Translations under genes and position numbers: made by a program
The notes under the pieces: model-generated
The model's input: the letters and a program-made list of their open reading frames with translations, nothing else
Told to the model about the DNA's origin: nothing
The model's database searches: none
Shown: one piece after another, positions 12,601 to 26,700 of the stretch
How positions within the stretch are numbered: the stretch's first letter is position 1
Layout: the number at the start of each line of letters is the position of its first letter
From: Achatina immaculata
Taxonomy: Eukaryota; Mollusca; Gastropoda; Stylommatophora; Achatinidae
NCBI GenBank assembly: GCA_009760885.1
Contig: CM019719.1
Coordinates: 37,040,584-37,104,583 of the forward strand
DNA: 64,000 nucleotides
Reading direction: 5' to 3'

Positions 12601-15600
12601 CTCTGTATAAAGTGGAACGAATTCAAGAACAATGCAGAGATAAGGCAGATGAGCAAACAACAACCTGTCTTCTGGGTGATCAGACAAAGGAGATGGCTAT
12701 ATGTTGGTCACGTGATGAGAATAAACAGTCAGAGAATCCCAAAACAAGCTATAAAGTGGAACACAACAGGCCAAAGAAAAAGAGGTCGACCATGTGAAAC
12801 TCTAAAGAGGACATTGCTAAGAAAGGCCAAATTGGTTGGCATAAAATCCATTGATGAGGTTGAAAAGCTCATCAAACACAGGAAAACTTGGCGAACTATC
12901 ATGCAAGCCCTATATGACATTTAATGGCACGGGAAGGATGTAAGATGTAAGATTTTATTTGCACAGTCAAAGTCTGAAAGAGTTTTTATTTGTTTCCAGT
13001 CAACACACCTGTTAGGTGTCCTTCTTATTACTTTCAATATCGTTGCTAATGTGTCCTTAGCTCTAAACTTGGTTTTATGAGAAGACACTTGTTTTGTTGC
13101 CTGAGGTGCCTAAACAATATCAATGGCCTATACTTCTCAGAACAATGATGATTTTTCTAGAGACTCAAAATGTTCCTGACTTCTTTCAGTCCATAACAAC
13201 ATTGGCTGTGCTGTTAGATCTAGCACACCTATGTCAATCAATGATATGGGCAATATATAGGCAAAGTCTAAATAAAATGAAAAGCAGCACATTCCTAACT
13301 CAACCCACTTCTTTTAAACTAAAAAGTAACTTTCTTCCAGTTTCTTTCTACCAAAATTTCTCATCAAAATTTTATTCTGATAGAGCACGGAAATTATTTC
13401 AGGAGTCAAAGCTTAGAGGAATTCACTGGCACAGATCAATGTATCTGATGAATAGAAACTTTTTTTTTTTAATGAAGAATTGATGTAGAATGAAGATGCA
13501 GTTAAAATAAAAGAAGTCATACTTCATTGTCACTGTTTTCAGTGTAAGTCAGGTTTTCATATTTCAAGAAAAGATAACTGCAGTGCTTTTGCTTATGTCA
13601 AGCATATTGACACGTATCTCTCTCTCTCTCTGAACCTTAAGTGCCCAGGGCACATGGGGCTTCCGCAAGGGTTTTCCACAAATGCCTGTCCTTCGCCTTT
13701 TTTTCTGCTCTTGCCCAGGTAAGCCCTCTATTGCTCAACATCCTTTCTGTTGTTCTTCTCCATGTCTCTTTTGGTCTACCCTTAATTCTGCTCCCCTGTG
13801 GTGTCCATCTTAGTGCTATTTTTGGTAGTGAGTTGTCAGTCATTCGGAGCACATGTCCCAATCATTGCCAGCGTCTTTCTTCAATAATTGTTGTCAGTGG
13901 TTTCATCTGCATTTCTGCTAATAAGATGTTATTTCTTATGGTGTTTGGCCAAAATATTTTTCTAATTCTTCTTAAACATTTAGTCTGGAAAGAATTCAAC
14001 TTGTTTTCTATGGTTCTGGTGATTTTTCAGCATTCACTTCCATAGAATAGTACACTTAGAACATTACTCTTAAATATCCTGATTTTTATATTTATGCTTA
14101 GTTTTTTTGATTTCCATATAGTCTGCAGCATTGCAAAAGCCTGGTTTGCTCTAGTAAGTCTGCTGTTGATGTCCTCTGTGCTGTCTCCATTTTCTACTAC
14201 TCTGCTGCCAAGGTATACAAATTCGTTGACCTCCTCCACTAACTTGTTATCTACTCTGAGTACATTTCTGTTGTTCACATTTTGCTTCATTAACTTTGTC
14301 TTTCCTACATTAATCTTTAGTCCTATGTTGTTTGCATTCTGAGTTAGCTTGTTTATTTTATCTTGCATATCTTTGTGACTGATTGACATGTATAACCACA
14401 TGAAATAAGATATACAGATCATTTTTTATAATCTCAAGAGTTTGAAACTGTTCTATGTTTTTGTTTAAGTTAATGCAACTGACATGAAATAAGACCTACA
14501 GATCACTGAACAATGAAATGGATTGGTCATATACTCTTAATCCTACATATTATAATCTGATTCTTACTTTTCATGTTATTATTTCACTTTCTTTGTCATT
14601 TTATTATTTTCATTTGTATTAAACACATTACAGACAAATCTGTCCACAATGTCATTCCTCTACCTGTGCAACGTTTTTTATCCTCCAAGAAAAAGTGTTG
14701 CGTTGATGCTCTATCACAGACCTTGCGAACCTTCTGCATAGGATCTCTAGCTGATGATGACCTCTGACGCAAATGAAGATCTGAGGTATTTAAAAAAATA
14801 TGGTATTATACATACTGTTCTCTATTCACATATTTTTCTATCAGTCTTTCTTTCTTTCGCTCTCTCTTTCTTAGTTGAGTTTTTTAGTGATTGTCAGTGT
14901 CTCTGGCTTGCCTTTTCTTTGTATGTTTAAGAAATTTTATTGGGCTTTTTTTTTTTCATATGGTTTTCCAATATTCTGCAATGGCTCTGAGAATTTCTTC
15001 ATTTGTATTTTGGTTGTTCTTAACATACAAGTATATTTGCATATTTCTCCACTTCCACATCTCTGTTTCCTTCAAGTTCTGTTTATCTAATGTTACCTGT
15101 CCAAGTTAAATCACTGGCTCCATATAGTACTCTATTTTTTTCTTACTGTCAGTAACTCCTTCAGATGATGAAAATCTGTTTTGCCTATTTTGTTCTTGAC
15201 TTGATTTCAGCTTTGTACTTCCTATCTGCTGCTTCACAGTTCCAAGATAACTCGATTTGTACACTGGCATCAGTACCTTTTTGTTTGCATGAACTCTGTA
15301 CTGTTTTCATTTTCAATATGGAATTATAAACCAAAAAAGTTAAATACATATGTAAGTGGTAGCAATCACAGTGTTCAAGAGTGAAACTTGACTACATGAG
15401 TGAAACAGCTCAGCTACTTGCCTTTCCCAATAATCCCTGACAGAAAAGCTATATGGGAAAAACCTCAGCCAGATTATCATCTTTGCAAGGAAGATATTTT
15501 ACAGCAACAAAATGAATACTAATAAACATTTAATACCCAATCATATAAAAAGATCACATGTTTTTAATAGACACCTAATATAGGGGAACAATATGAAGGA

Positions 15601-18064
15601 TAACTTGACTCATGTAGAAGGCAGTTGTTAGTTAAGAGCTGAGGTTGCTAAAACAGCCTTTAAAAAATGTTGAAAAACTCCAGCCACATCTCTGGGATAT
15701 TAAAAAGTAGGAATATAATGAAGGACAATGCATATCTGAAAACAGGATAAACAACAAAATCAGTTACTGCTGTTCAAATAATTTCACTCAGAAACTTTCA
15801 AGTTAAAAAAAAAAACAGAAGAAAACAAAAACATCACTAGGTGATCTAGAACAGGACAGTGTAGTGAAGTGTGGCAAGACCTGGATGAAGGAGATTATAG
15901 ATTATCTTTGTATAATAAACATAAAGTGAATTTCAGTTTTTTGTAAAGCTCATTCACTCACGAATGTGTTTTGGCTTCTCATCTTTGAAACTCTGCACAC
16001 CAGAGATACTGGAAGGTCTCCATGTGAGTGACTTGTGAGGTGACTTTAGAAGGCATTCCTGGTCCTATAAAAGAAACGATAATTGTATGACCTAGCTGGT
16101 AAAAGATGTACATTCTGTGATTAAAATATGCATGAAGCCAAAAATGATATTTACTGTTTAACCACTAAACTGAAACAGAATTCTACAAAAGTATAGCACA
16201 GTTTCCAGTTTAAAACAAATCATGTATTATGTCAGAATATTACATCATGTATGGATCACAAACATGGAGTACAACAGCCATGTGCATAGCTATCTAGAGA
16301 CACACCAAGAAGCGCCACCTAGTGTGGAGTACACATGACCAACAGGGTAAACCTGTTCCAGGTATAGCATTGTCCCTTGTAACCCAGAATTATGGGTATA
16401 CTTATGAAAATATTTTAGTTATAAAATAAATAAGTAAATAAAATTAAATAAGAACAGAAAGATTAGGTAGAAAACCAATTCCCATGACACTAGTGAAAGA
16501 CCATTATGACTGGATGCTGACAATGGTAAACAGAAGAAACAGATGATTAGAAAAAGCAGACACAATGGCACCAAGATAGAGATGTGCTAAAGAAAGATGC
16601 TAATAAGCAAAATAGGCCAACATGTCCATCTGGCAAGTGAAATAACAGATGACGACAACAGATGATGCACAAAACTCTAAGAATAGGATGACAGACAGTT
16701 AATTGCTGACAGACTCCAACCGCTTGAGAACAAGTTGCCAGAGGTGATAAACTGGACAGTGACACTAGACAGAGTTAAGAAACACAAATTGGACACGATG
16801 AATAAAGAAATGGACTATCAATCAGACAAGCACAGGTAGAAAGTGCCACAGGCAAAGGGCTAGACATCTGACAACACTAACCTGACAGGCTATGTCTCAA
16901 GAACCAGTCAGCACACATATAGAAACCAGTGGACGTCTAGAGGAGGAGTATAAATACCAGTTAGCTAGTCAATCAAACTGGGCTTCAAAATAAGAAGAGG
17001 GGCAGAGGAAGCCAGATAAGAAAAGACACACACACATACACAGATAGACAGAGGAGACAGGGGATGCAAAGGTACAGAGCAGGTTCAGGAAAGAAAAGAT
17101 GCCCAGAGAGGTACACTCCATGACTCTGGGGCAGAACTAAAACTCCGACACCAAAGTACTCAGAGACGAAGATAACCAGATACTCGGTGATGAAGATACT
17201 CTGACATTAAGATGCTCAGACAGACACTCAGATAAGTAGATCAAAGGTCAAGAGGGATGTGCAGATAGAAACAGTCAACAACTACAGATAAATACAGTAG
17301 GAGAAATAATAGAAATGAACCTTGCGAAATAGAATTGGACAGTCATGCTGATGTGATGAAACTATCAGTTAGTTTGATATGCAGGTTCTTAGGAGAACTA
17401 GTAAATAGATATCAATACTGTGAATAGGAAACTGAAAGATCTGGACTTATATATTTCGCTGATAGTTCATTAAAGAGAAAGAGACCAACTATTTAACAAG
17501 TTCTAGGTAAACCAGACTAAGCTACCTAGCGAGACTGAATTTGTTGATGGTTCATGAGAGAGAAAGAGACAAACTATTTACTTATGCTCATGTAATCCAG
17601 GTTTATATGCCTATTAAGATTCAAGGTTCTTGTTGTTTATGACTTTTCACATGAACTAATGAAAATTCTATGTCCATGTTACAAGAGAAAACTGTGTAAA
17701 TAAACTTGTTATTTTCATAATGGACCAAAAGAGTTCCTACTAGTTGTGTAAGATGGATCTGTCTTTGTGACAATGTGTATTCCTCATTCTGGACCAGAGA
17801 AGTTCTCATTATGTGCATTATGTTTATTGTGTGACCATGTTTAAAGTGTAACAAAATTTAACAACATAAAAGCATATAAACATTTAGCAACATTATTAAA
17901 TGGGCAGTCGAACAGTCAGTGTGAGAGGTAAGGTCACAGTGCAATGGAGCAACGAGTGAACAGGAAATTCTGCTACAAATTGGGGAAAACAGCAACAGAG
18001 GTGCAAGACATGTTGGTGCAAGTGTACGGGACAGAAGCCACAAGCAGAAAATGTGTTTATGACT

Positions 18065-18097
<33 letters not shown>

Positions 18098-18172
18098 CAA
18101 GGAGCAGAAAATGTGTTTATGATATATATATATATATATATAAGCCAGGAGCAGAAAATGTGTTTATGACTG

Positions 18173-18214
<42 letters not shown>

Positions 18215-20715
18215 GATAGACCAGGTACATAAAAATGATATTATATTAATCATAGGGAATTTTAATGCAAAGACTGGTACAGAAAGAGCAGAAGATGAAG
18301 GACATGTTGTAGGGATATTTAGCATAGGACACAGAAATGAGGCAGGTGACAATCTAATAGCATTTTGCATGGAAAATGAGCTAATGATTGCTAACACACT
18401 TTTTAAACAACATCCAAGAAGACTTTACACATGGACATCACCTGATGGGAAAACCAAGAATAAATTAGATTACATTTTAGTGCAAAGAAGGTGGAGATCA
18501 AGTATAACATCAGCAAAAACTTTACCAGGAGCTGATTGTGACATGGACCATGAGTTATTAATAGCAGACATGAAGATAATGATAAAAAAGACAGTTATGG
18601 GATCAAGACCACTCCCCTTTGATCTTACATAAATACCAGAACAATACAGTATAGAAATGAAGAACTGTTTCGAAACCTGGTGGATGTACAGGAGGAGATG
18701 ACACCAGATGAATTGGCTACGCAGGCCAGAGATATCTTAATAACAACAAGTAAAGATGTGCTTCCAGTAAAGAAAACACAAAAGAAAGGATGGATTACAG
18801 CAGGCACACTAGAACTGATAAAACAATGTAGTGAAATGAAGACGCAATGGAAAGTGACAAACGGTAACAAAGAGGAATATAAATCTTTAACAAAAGAAGT
18901 ATGAAGAAACATAAGAAAAGACAAAAAACAATACATACAAGATTGTTGTGAAAGAATAGAAGGACATTAGAAGTGTGGAAGAGATAGTAAAATGTTTAAA
19001 GAAATGAAGACATTGACGAGAAATGTCACAGCTAAGCTAAATGTAATTTGTGATGAGATGGGGAATACTTTGACAGAGACAGAGGAAATTCTAGAAAGAT
19101 GGAAGGAATATTGCAGAGGAATGTATGATACAACTGACTGTGAAAGCAGAAATCAACAGTGTGAATTATTATTGGAGGAGAAAGAACCCGAGCTGGCAAT
19201 AGAAGTTTTATGGGCAATAAAGAATCTGAAAAATGGTAAATCACCAGGATCTGATGAGATAACAGCTGAACTTATTAAAGCAGGAGGAAAGGAATGTGCA
19301 ACAATCTATCATGCACTATGTAAAAAGATATGGCACTTGGGTATTTGGTCAAAAGAATGGAAAAGTACTGTATTCGTACCACTGCCAAAAAAGGGTAACC
19401 TGAAGTTATGTACAAACTACAGAACTGTTGCCCTGATTAGTCATGCCAGTAAAATTCTGTTAAAAATTATAATGGGTAGACTTCATAAGAAAATAAAAGA
19501 AGAAGTCAATATGGTCCAAGCTGGTTTCAGGCAAGGAAGAGGATCAAGAGATCATATATTCAATATATGATTAATAAAAGAGAAATGCATAGTTTAATGT
19601 GAATCTATATATTTATCCTCTAAAGACTACTCAAAGGCATTTGATTGTGTACAACACCAGAAACTTTGGGAAATAATGGAAAAAAAAAAGGGATTTCCAA
19701 TACATTTGATACAATTAACATCACTGCTGTATCAAGACCAACAAGCAGCAGTAAAAATAAATGGTGAAACAACAACTTGGTTTTACATAAAACAAGGGGT
19801 CCGTCAGGGGTGCATATTGTCGCCTTACTTATTTAACTTGTATATTGAAATGAAAATATAATGAGGAATGTTAGAGAAGATGTAGACAAAGAATACTATG
19901 ATGCCATAACAATAGGAGGTTATGAAATACCAGAGATTAGATATGCTGATCACACAGTATTACTGTCCACAACATAAAAAGGAATGGAAAAACTTATTAT
20001 ATCAGTCCGTAAGAACAGCGAAGAGCAAAACCTCTATCTTAATGTGAAGAAAATTAAACTGATGACAACTGACAAAACAAACAAGGCAGCTGAAATATGT
20101 ATCAATGAGGAAAAACTGGAAGAAGTGGAGAGTTTTGAATATCTTGGATCACTACTAACTAATAATGGAGATACAATGAGGGAAATTAAAAGGAGGACAT
20201 CTATCGCTCTTCAGAAAGTAAAACAACTAAAGAATCTGTGGAGAGGAACAGACAGAACCACAAAAATAAGATTTTTAAGGGCATGCATCTTTCCCATCGC
20301 AACATATGCCTGTGAGACCTGGACACTTAACAAAACAGCTGAGAAACACATAAATGCCTTTGAATGTAACTGCTACAGAAGAGTTCTTCAAATATCATGG
20401 ATACAAAAAATAACAAATATATCTATACTACAAGAACTTAATATTGAAGAAGGCTGGCTAGTAAAGAGGATTAAAAGGAGAAAACTTAAATATTTTGGAT
20501 ACATTATCATGATAATCTACAGAAGACTGTCTTGGAAGGGTACATAATGAGAAAAAGAAAGAGAGGAAGACCAAAGTGAAGATGGCTGCGAAACATTGTT
20601 GATGATCTGCAAATGGATGCATCAGCAGCAGGCCATCTTGCTCACAACCGAGAGGCCTACAGGAGTGCTGTTAGGGAGGCAAAGTTCCGCAAGGGACACG
20701 CAAATGAATGAATGA

Positions 20716-20760
<45 letters not shown>

Positions 20761-23700
20761 AGTCATAAACACAATTTCACTGTTATTTTCTCTTTAAACA
20801 GGCAAATGAACAAATGCAGAAATACTGCTTACTTGTTTACTTGAGCAGCCATAGGCAATGTATTTGCGAGGTGTGTCAGATTGTGTTTTGGGGGCGGGCT
20901 GTGCTATGAATGGTGTAGGGGTCTCAGGCCGAGGTATACAGTTTAAATGTCTCTGTGAAGAACTGCTCTGGATGGCCTTCATTTCAGGATGGTGAGACTG
21001 AGGAAAAAAAAGTTAAGAAAAATACTGAACAATAATATAAACATCCTTTTCAAAGCAAAACTGTAATGTACATGTTAATGCAAACAAGCATTTCAAAGCA
21101 TAATTATAAAATGCTTAATAATAATGCAAGCATTCATTTCAAAGCATAATTATCATTTCTATTTCTTTGCAACAGTTTCTGATTACAGAGTTTTTTTAGC
21201 TTTCTTTTAGCTTTTTTAATTTCTTCACTCATTTAAAGTTATTTCCAAATTCATCTCAGCACTGTTTCTTTTACTTTGCTGATCCCTATTTTATGGCAGC
21301 TATTATCATCAGAGACCTTTCTAACTAACAAACTTTTACTACTGCTAAAGATGAAATACAAAACTGAACATTTTGGTAATATAATTTATTTACAATATGT
21401 TTATGGTAAATAAAAAAAGATATGCAAAGAACTGAACATCTTCAAAACAGAAGATCACCAAAATGAAGATGGATGGGTTACAAGGAAACCATCCTTAGAT
21501 TGTCTGGAACCTCTGTCTACAACAGAAAAATAAACTAATTTTCCCCACAATTCCTCAAAGTGCACACAACAAATAAAGCATAAACAAGTGAAAAAAAAAC
21601 AAAACATGCTGTTAAATCACAAGTCAAATCAGTCATGCCGTATTGTACACGAGAGAAAAATATAAAAGTAAACAGTTTTCTTAACTCGTTCTGTAGCAAA
21701 CACAAATATAGTGATTTTGTTCTCTTAAACACACATCAAACCCTTCTGTGCTCATTCAAGTAGTAGATTTGCTTCTATATTCAATCACCTGCAATCATCC
21801 TAATCACTTAATATTCTATAAATAAAGAATCATCATATGACACTGAAGGGGAGACATTCCAAATTTTCCCCAATCAGTCTCCAGTTTTATCTTCTTTCTC
21901 ATTTTAATTTAGCCTCCATGATTCCATTTTCATGATTTAACATTTAATATGTCATCTGTGATGTTGACATGAATTGTTAGTGATTGTTTCTGTCATACTT
22001 TTTCCCATCTGTCCTATCACAACGGGAACTACTAGAAAGATTCTCAACAAACTGGAAAGAGCAGCCAACTCACAAATCTGTCCTTGTATTTTTTCTTGAC
22101 AGATTCAACCAGCATGGCACACTTGTGAGAAAAGTTGATTGCTTTGTCTATTTCAGCATTGATCAGCTGAATATCATCACTTTCAATGATCCCTGACAAG
22201 AGGAAACAAGTAATATTTCATTTTTATCAAACTTAAGCAGCCCACGTATGTCCAAGTAATTCTGATAAATATCAAACGTGTCAAACAAGTAATTATAATC
22301 TCAAATATTATGTGACAACTGAGTACTTTAAATATATAATTTTACAGTTCTCTTTACATTTTTTATATGCTTTGAATAATATAACAACATCAATAGATCA
22401 CTGGAATTTGAACATACACAACATGCATACTCAGAGATATATATACAGCATACATAGTGCTATTGGTCATTTTTTTCTTTGACTTCTCTGGATGCTAAAG
22501 GGTTATATGGTCAGTATTACCTAGTGCCTTTACTTTCCCAGATACAGAAGAAGACAGATACCAGTCTCTATGGCTGAGATGAATTAAATCACCAACCTTT
22601 GCCGTGAAAGGATACTAATCATATTACTAACCAGGAGTCCATATTCAGAAAGAAAGCAATATTAATTTTGTTATGAAAATGCTCCCTATAGTAAAATGTG
22701 TAGTGAAAATTGAGCAAAAATCCTCTGAGCATGAAAGATAACACAGACTCACGAGGCACTACAGCATAATAAATGAAACAATTCTTTTTACCATATGTAA
22801 AAGCTATTTAGCCACTAGATACCTAAAATATACATTAACTCTTCGACTGCCATAGTCGATATCGTGATAACTTCCTGTTAGTCTGGTGACTGCCATGGTC
22901 GTTATAGTGATTTTGTTTCATTGCAACTTAAAATTATTGTAAAACTTTTTATTGTACACGATTTATCTGCGCATGTCTGCTGACCTTTCATAGTTCAAAT
23001 CAAAGCGTGGCTAACAACGGAGCGAAATCGATGTGTTAATGGGAGAAATTTCAGTATTTACTGTGATTTCGGAGGCATAAGGACATGTCCTATGACCCAA
23101 CTACTCTTCCCGAAATAACCCCAAGTACATCTAGACCTATTAAATGAACTGGATAAGTAGTTAGATGGTTATTTCAGACATTATTTTAGTGAGAATGCCA
23201 CCACACGATGAGAACGGACGAAAATTTAAGTAGATCTGGAAATCGCCAATGATAAACATTGTACATCTAGGCATTGCTGATGGTAAGCACTACACAATTA
23301 TCAGCTAAAATCATCACACTACTTCCTTTTTTTTCCCTAAAAAACTCTTCATTTATGAAATTTTCTTACATTTACAACTATTTTCATACATAATATGTAT
23401 ACTTTTAAAGTGGAAATACTTTGTACATTCACTTTTACAACTATACCCCCTATACATATCAAAACCTGCGCTTTTTGTATGGCACTGACAGGAACGTCCG
23501 CATTTTTTTTCTGGGCCCGGGAAGAGTTAATATCCTACGGCAGAACAAGTTCAGCAGTGAAAGTCTCAACAAACGAGACAGACAAGAACCAATGGATGGC
23601 CCAAATGACAGAAGACATACATAGGTATAGTGAAAAAAAGTCTGGAAGTGGATTGATCATGTACTCTTATAAACCTCAACATTCTAGTTAGAACAACCAT

Positions 23701-26700
23701 GCCATAAATATGATTTACAAAAAAGTAAAAGAGACCAACCAAGGATAATGGTGAAGAACAGTTGACACCAAAAATGGACAGTATTATAAGCAAGATAATT
23801 GCCCACCATGAAAATTTAGAGGATTTGAAGTTTCAAAAGATAACTGCACAGTGATTACTTAGTAGATCAACATCCAAGGGCATCTGCAGATAAATGAATA
23901 CTTGAGAAAAGAAAGTGGAAATTAGTCATGAATACCAGATTCTAGTAGCTTACCATGCACTGAAAAATGACATGATGACTCAAAGCAACTGACAATGGTA
24001 AGAAAAATAAATGAGACATTCCTTTCTTTGGAAAACCCATTAGTGATATCTCAAGACAAGGGCACTCAAAACAAGGACAATGTATCAGAATTCTTAAAGA
24101 GAACTAATTTCTCGAAGGCTGGTTTGCATTTTTGTTGACTACTTTCATGGAATGAAATAAAGAAGAAATTTTGTCTACAAACTATTACTTGTACAAACTC
24201 CCTGTAACTATGAGCTGTTGTTCTTTGCAGCTGATGCTGTAGAGGTGTTGAGGCACAGCATAATATCAGCTTGAAAACGGTTTATGGCAGCTATTTTTTC
24301 AGTCTGGGAGTGCACCTAAAAAGCAGGGGTGTGCAATTCTTCTTTAGCAGACTCCACCACCATGGGGACTATGGTGATCCTTGCCCCATTAGCCAGGCTA
24401 GGCCTATTATTGGGGCTACCACGGAAAAGTGGGACAGGGTCTTGGCCAGCTATGGTTTGTAACCCTGACACTAGCATATCAGCTATGGTTCGCTAACCCT
24501 GATGCTAGCATATCAGCTATGAGTCGCTGATTGCCTCATCGGACAAGTGTCTTCACCCCATTTTCAAACTTTATAATTCATTCATTCATTTGCATGTCCC
24601 TTGCGGAACTTTTCCTCCCTAACAGCACTCCTGTAGGCCTCTCGGTTGTGAGCAAGATGGCCTGCCGCTGCTGCATCCATTTGCAGATCGTCAACGATGT
24701 CTTGCAGCCATCTTCATTTTGGTCTTCCTCTCTTTCTTTTTCCCATTATGCATCCTTCCAATACGGTCTTCTTTAAATTATCATGACGTTTAATGTGTCC
24801 AAAATATTTCAGTTTTCTCTCTTTAATCCTCTTTACTAGCCAGGCTTCTTCAATATTAAGCTCTTGTAGTATAGATATATTTGTTCTTTTTTGTGTCCAC
24901 AATATTTGGAGAACTCTTCTGTAGCATTTACAACTTTATAAATTATTATAAAATTGATAGAAAATTTCATTAAAAGAAAGTAAACAAAAAAAATTTGATA
25001 TACCAACAAATAGGAAACTTATTCTTGCCTACAATGAATGGAACATAATTCTGATGGAAGTGAAAAACCACTTTATGCAAAAAAATTGTTTGGCTCTTTG
25101 TTTATTATATTATGTTTATGAAAATTTGACAAACCTGTTTTCATGAGTTAATCTAGCATAACATTTTACAAAATCATTTGCTCCCTTGAATGAGTAACAA
25201 CACCGATCCATTAACTTGTGCAAATAACATGTAGGTCATTTGTAACTTGTGAAGTATAGAAACTTCCACACTTATGAAAGTAAATCACACACTTCCGGTC
25301 TTACCTGTTTCTCTAAACCAGTGGAACCTTCCCCCACTGATGTGTGCCATATTTCTCAAGCACTCAGCTGTCCCTGTGATGTTAGCATATCGTCCTGGAA
25401 TAGCACCATGAGCATCATAATCATCCACATTAAACAATATAGTGTGTAGCCTGAGGTCATGACCAGAACTGGCCTCCCCTATGTAGTTTAAGACAACATC
25501 AGGCAACTGATCTGGGACTCCACTAGTGAAGAGGTATATACCCTGTACATCTGAAATGCAGGATATAATATGTGGCATGCTAATCTTAATTAAAACCATA
25601 GGAAAAGGAGTTTTTTTTCACAATTTTACTATGTGCTTATGAGACTTGGACAATAAACAGATCAAACAGAAACTGGAAGCAACAGAAGTAGAGCTGTGGA
25701 GTTGTGGAGAAAGATGCAACATATACCCCGAATGACCAGGAAAAAAAAATTAGTTCTTAAAAAAGTCGTAGAATACTGTTGAGCAGTTCCATAAGGAAAC
25801 TGCAATCAGAATTCTTCAGACATGTCATGAGAACCAAGAGAGAGCTTGATAATCACTGCAAAACTCAAGGAAAAAAGTGAAGGAAACTGGGGCATCAAAT
25901 ATATGAATATACATAAGTATTACTGAAAAATACAAGCAAATGAACTGACAAGAAAAGCGAAGGATTATGCAAAATGAAAGAGCATGATTACCAATGCATA
26001 TCAGCATGGGAAATAATGAATGAATGAATAAATACATACTGGATTAAACCTGAGGTATTACACTATGATCATCATCATTTTCTTTTATATTTTTCATTTG
26101 GTCTTGATTAACCTATAGCACATGTAAAAGGTAACAGAAAAAAAAACACTTGAGAAAATGGACTTGAGAAGGTAATCAACTTAAAGAAATCCATTCAGAA
26201 ATACAATATGTTTATCTCAGTCAGTACCTTCAAACCTTCAACCACAAACTACATAATGATCCTAACCACTATTCTTCACAATAAATGTTGCAGATAAAAG
26301 TAGCCCTGTCTAAAGTATTGCAGCTTAATCTCATCTAGTTTTTTAATTATGTTGTACACGAAAAGAAGATGCATTCTTAAAGGGAGTGAAACTAGAGAAA
26401 ATAGTGGCAAATTTTAAGGACAGTAAATATAATAATAACAACCACAGAAGTCTTTCAGCAAAATGATGTTACCAAGTTCCACAACGGACAATATCTACCT
26501 ATTTTAAAACTGGGAAATAAGATGAAAAGATGAAAAATGATATTATTACTACATACTGACACTGTACTATGGTAAAAATATAGGTCAAGTGCAAGGCTGT
26601 CTTCTTGCTTTTAAATAAATCATGTTGTAATGAATCCAGACCACACTGTGATCCAAACAGAAATCTGCTTTAAAATGTTTTCCATATAATTTTTAAAAAG

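Noticed and set aside
13641..14045. 134-codon plus-strand frame with hydrophobic Leu-rich sequence
   Set aside because: Antisense of the family E reverse transcriptase; the same antisense frame recurs at 60160-60579.
18060..18220. Open frames of alternating Tyr and Ile
   Set aside because: Produced by TA repeats, not a protein.
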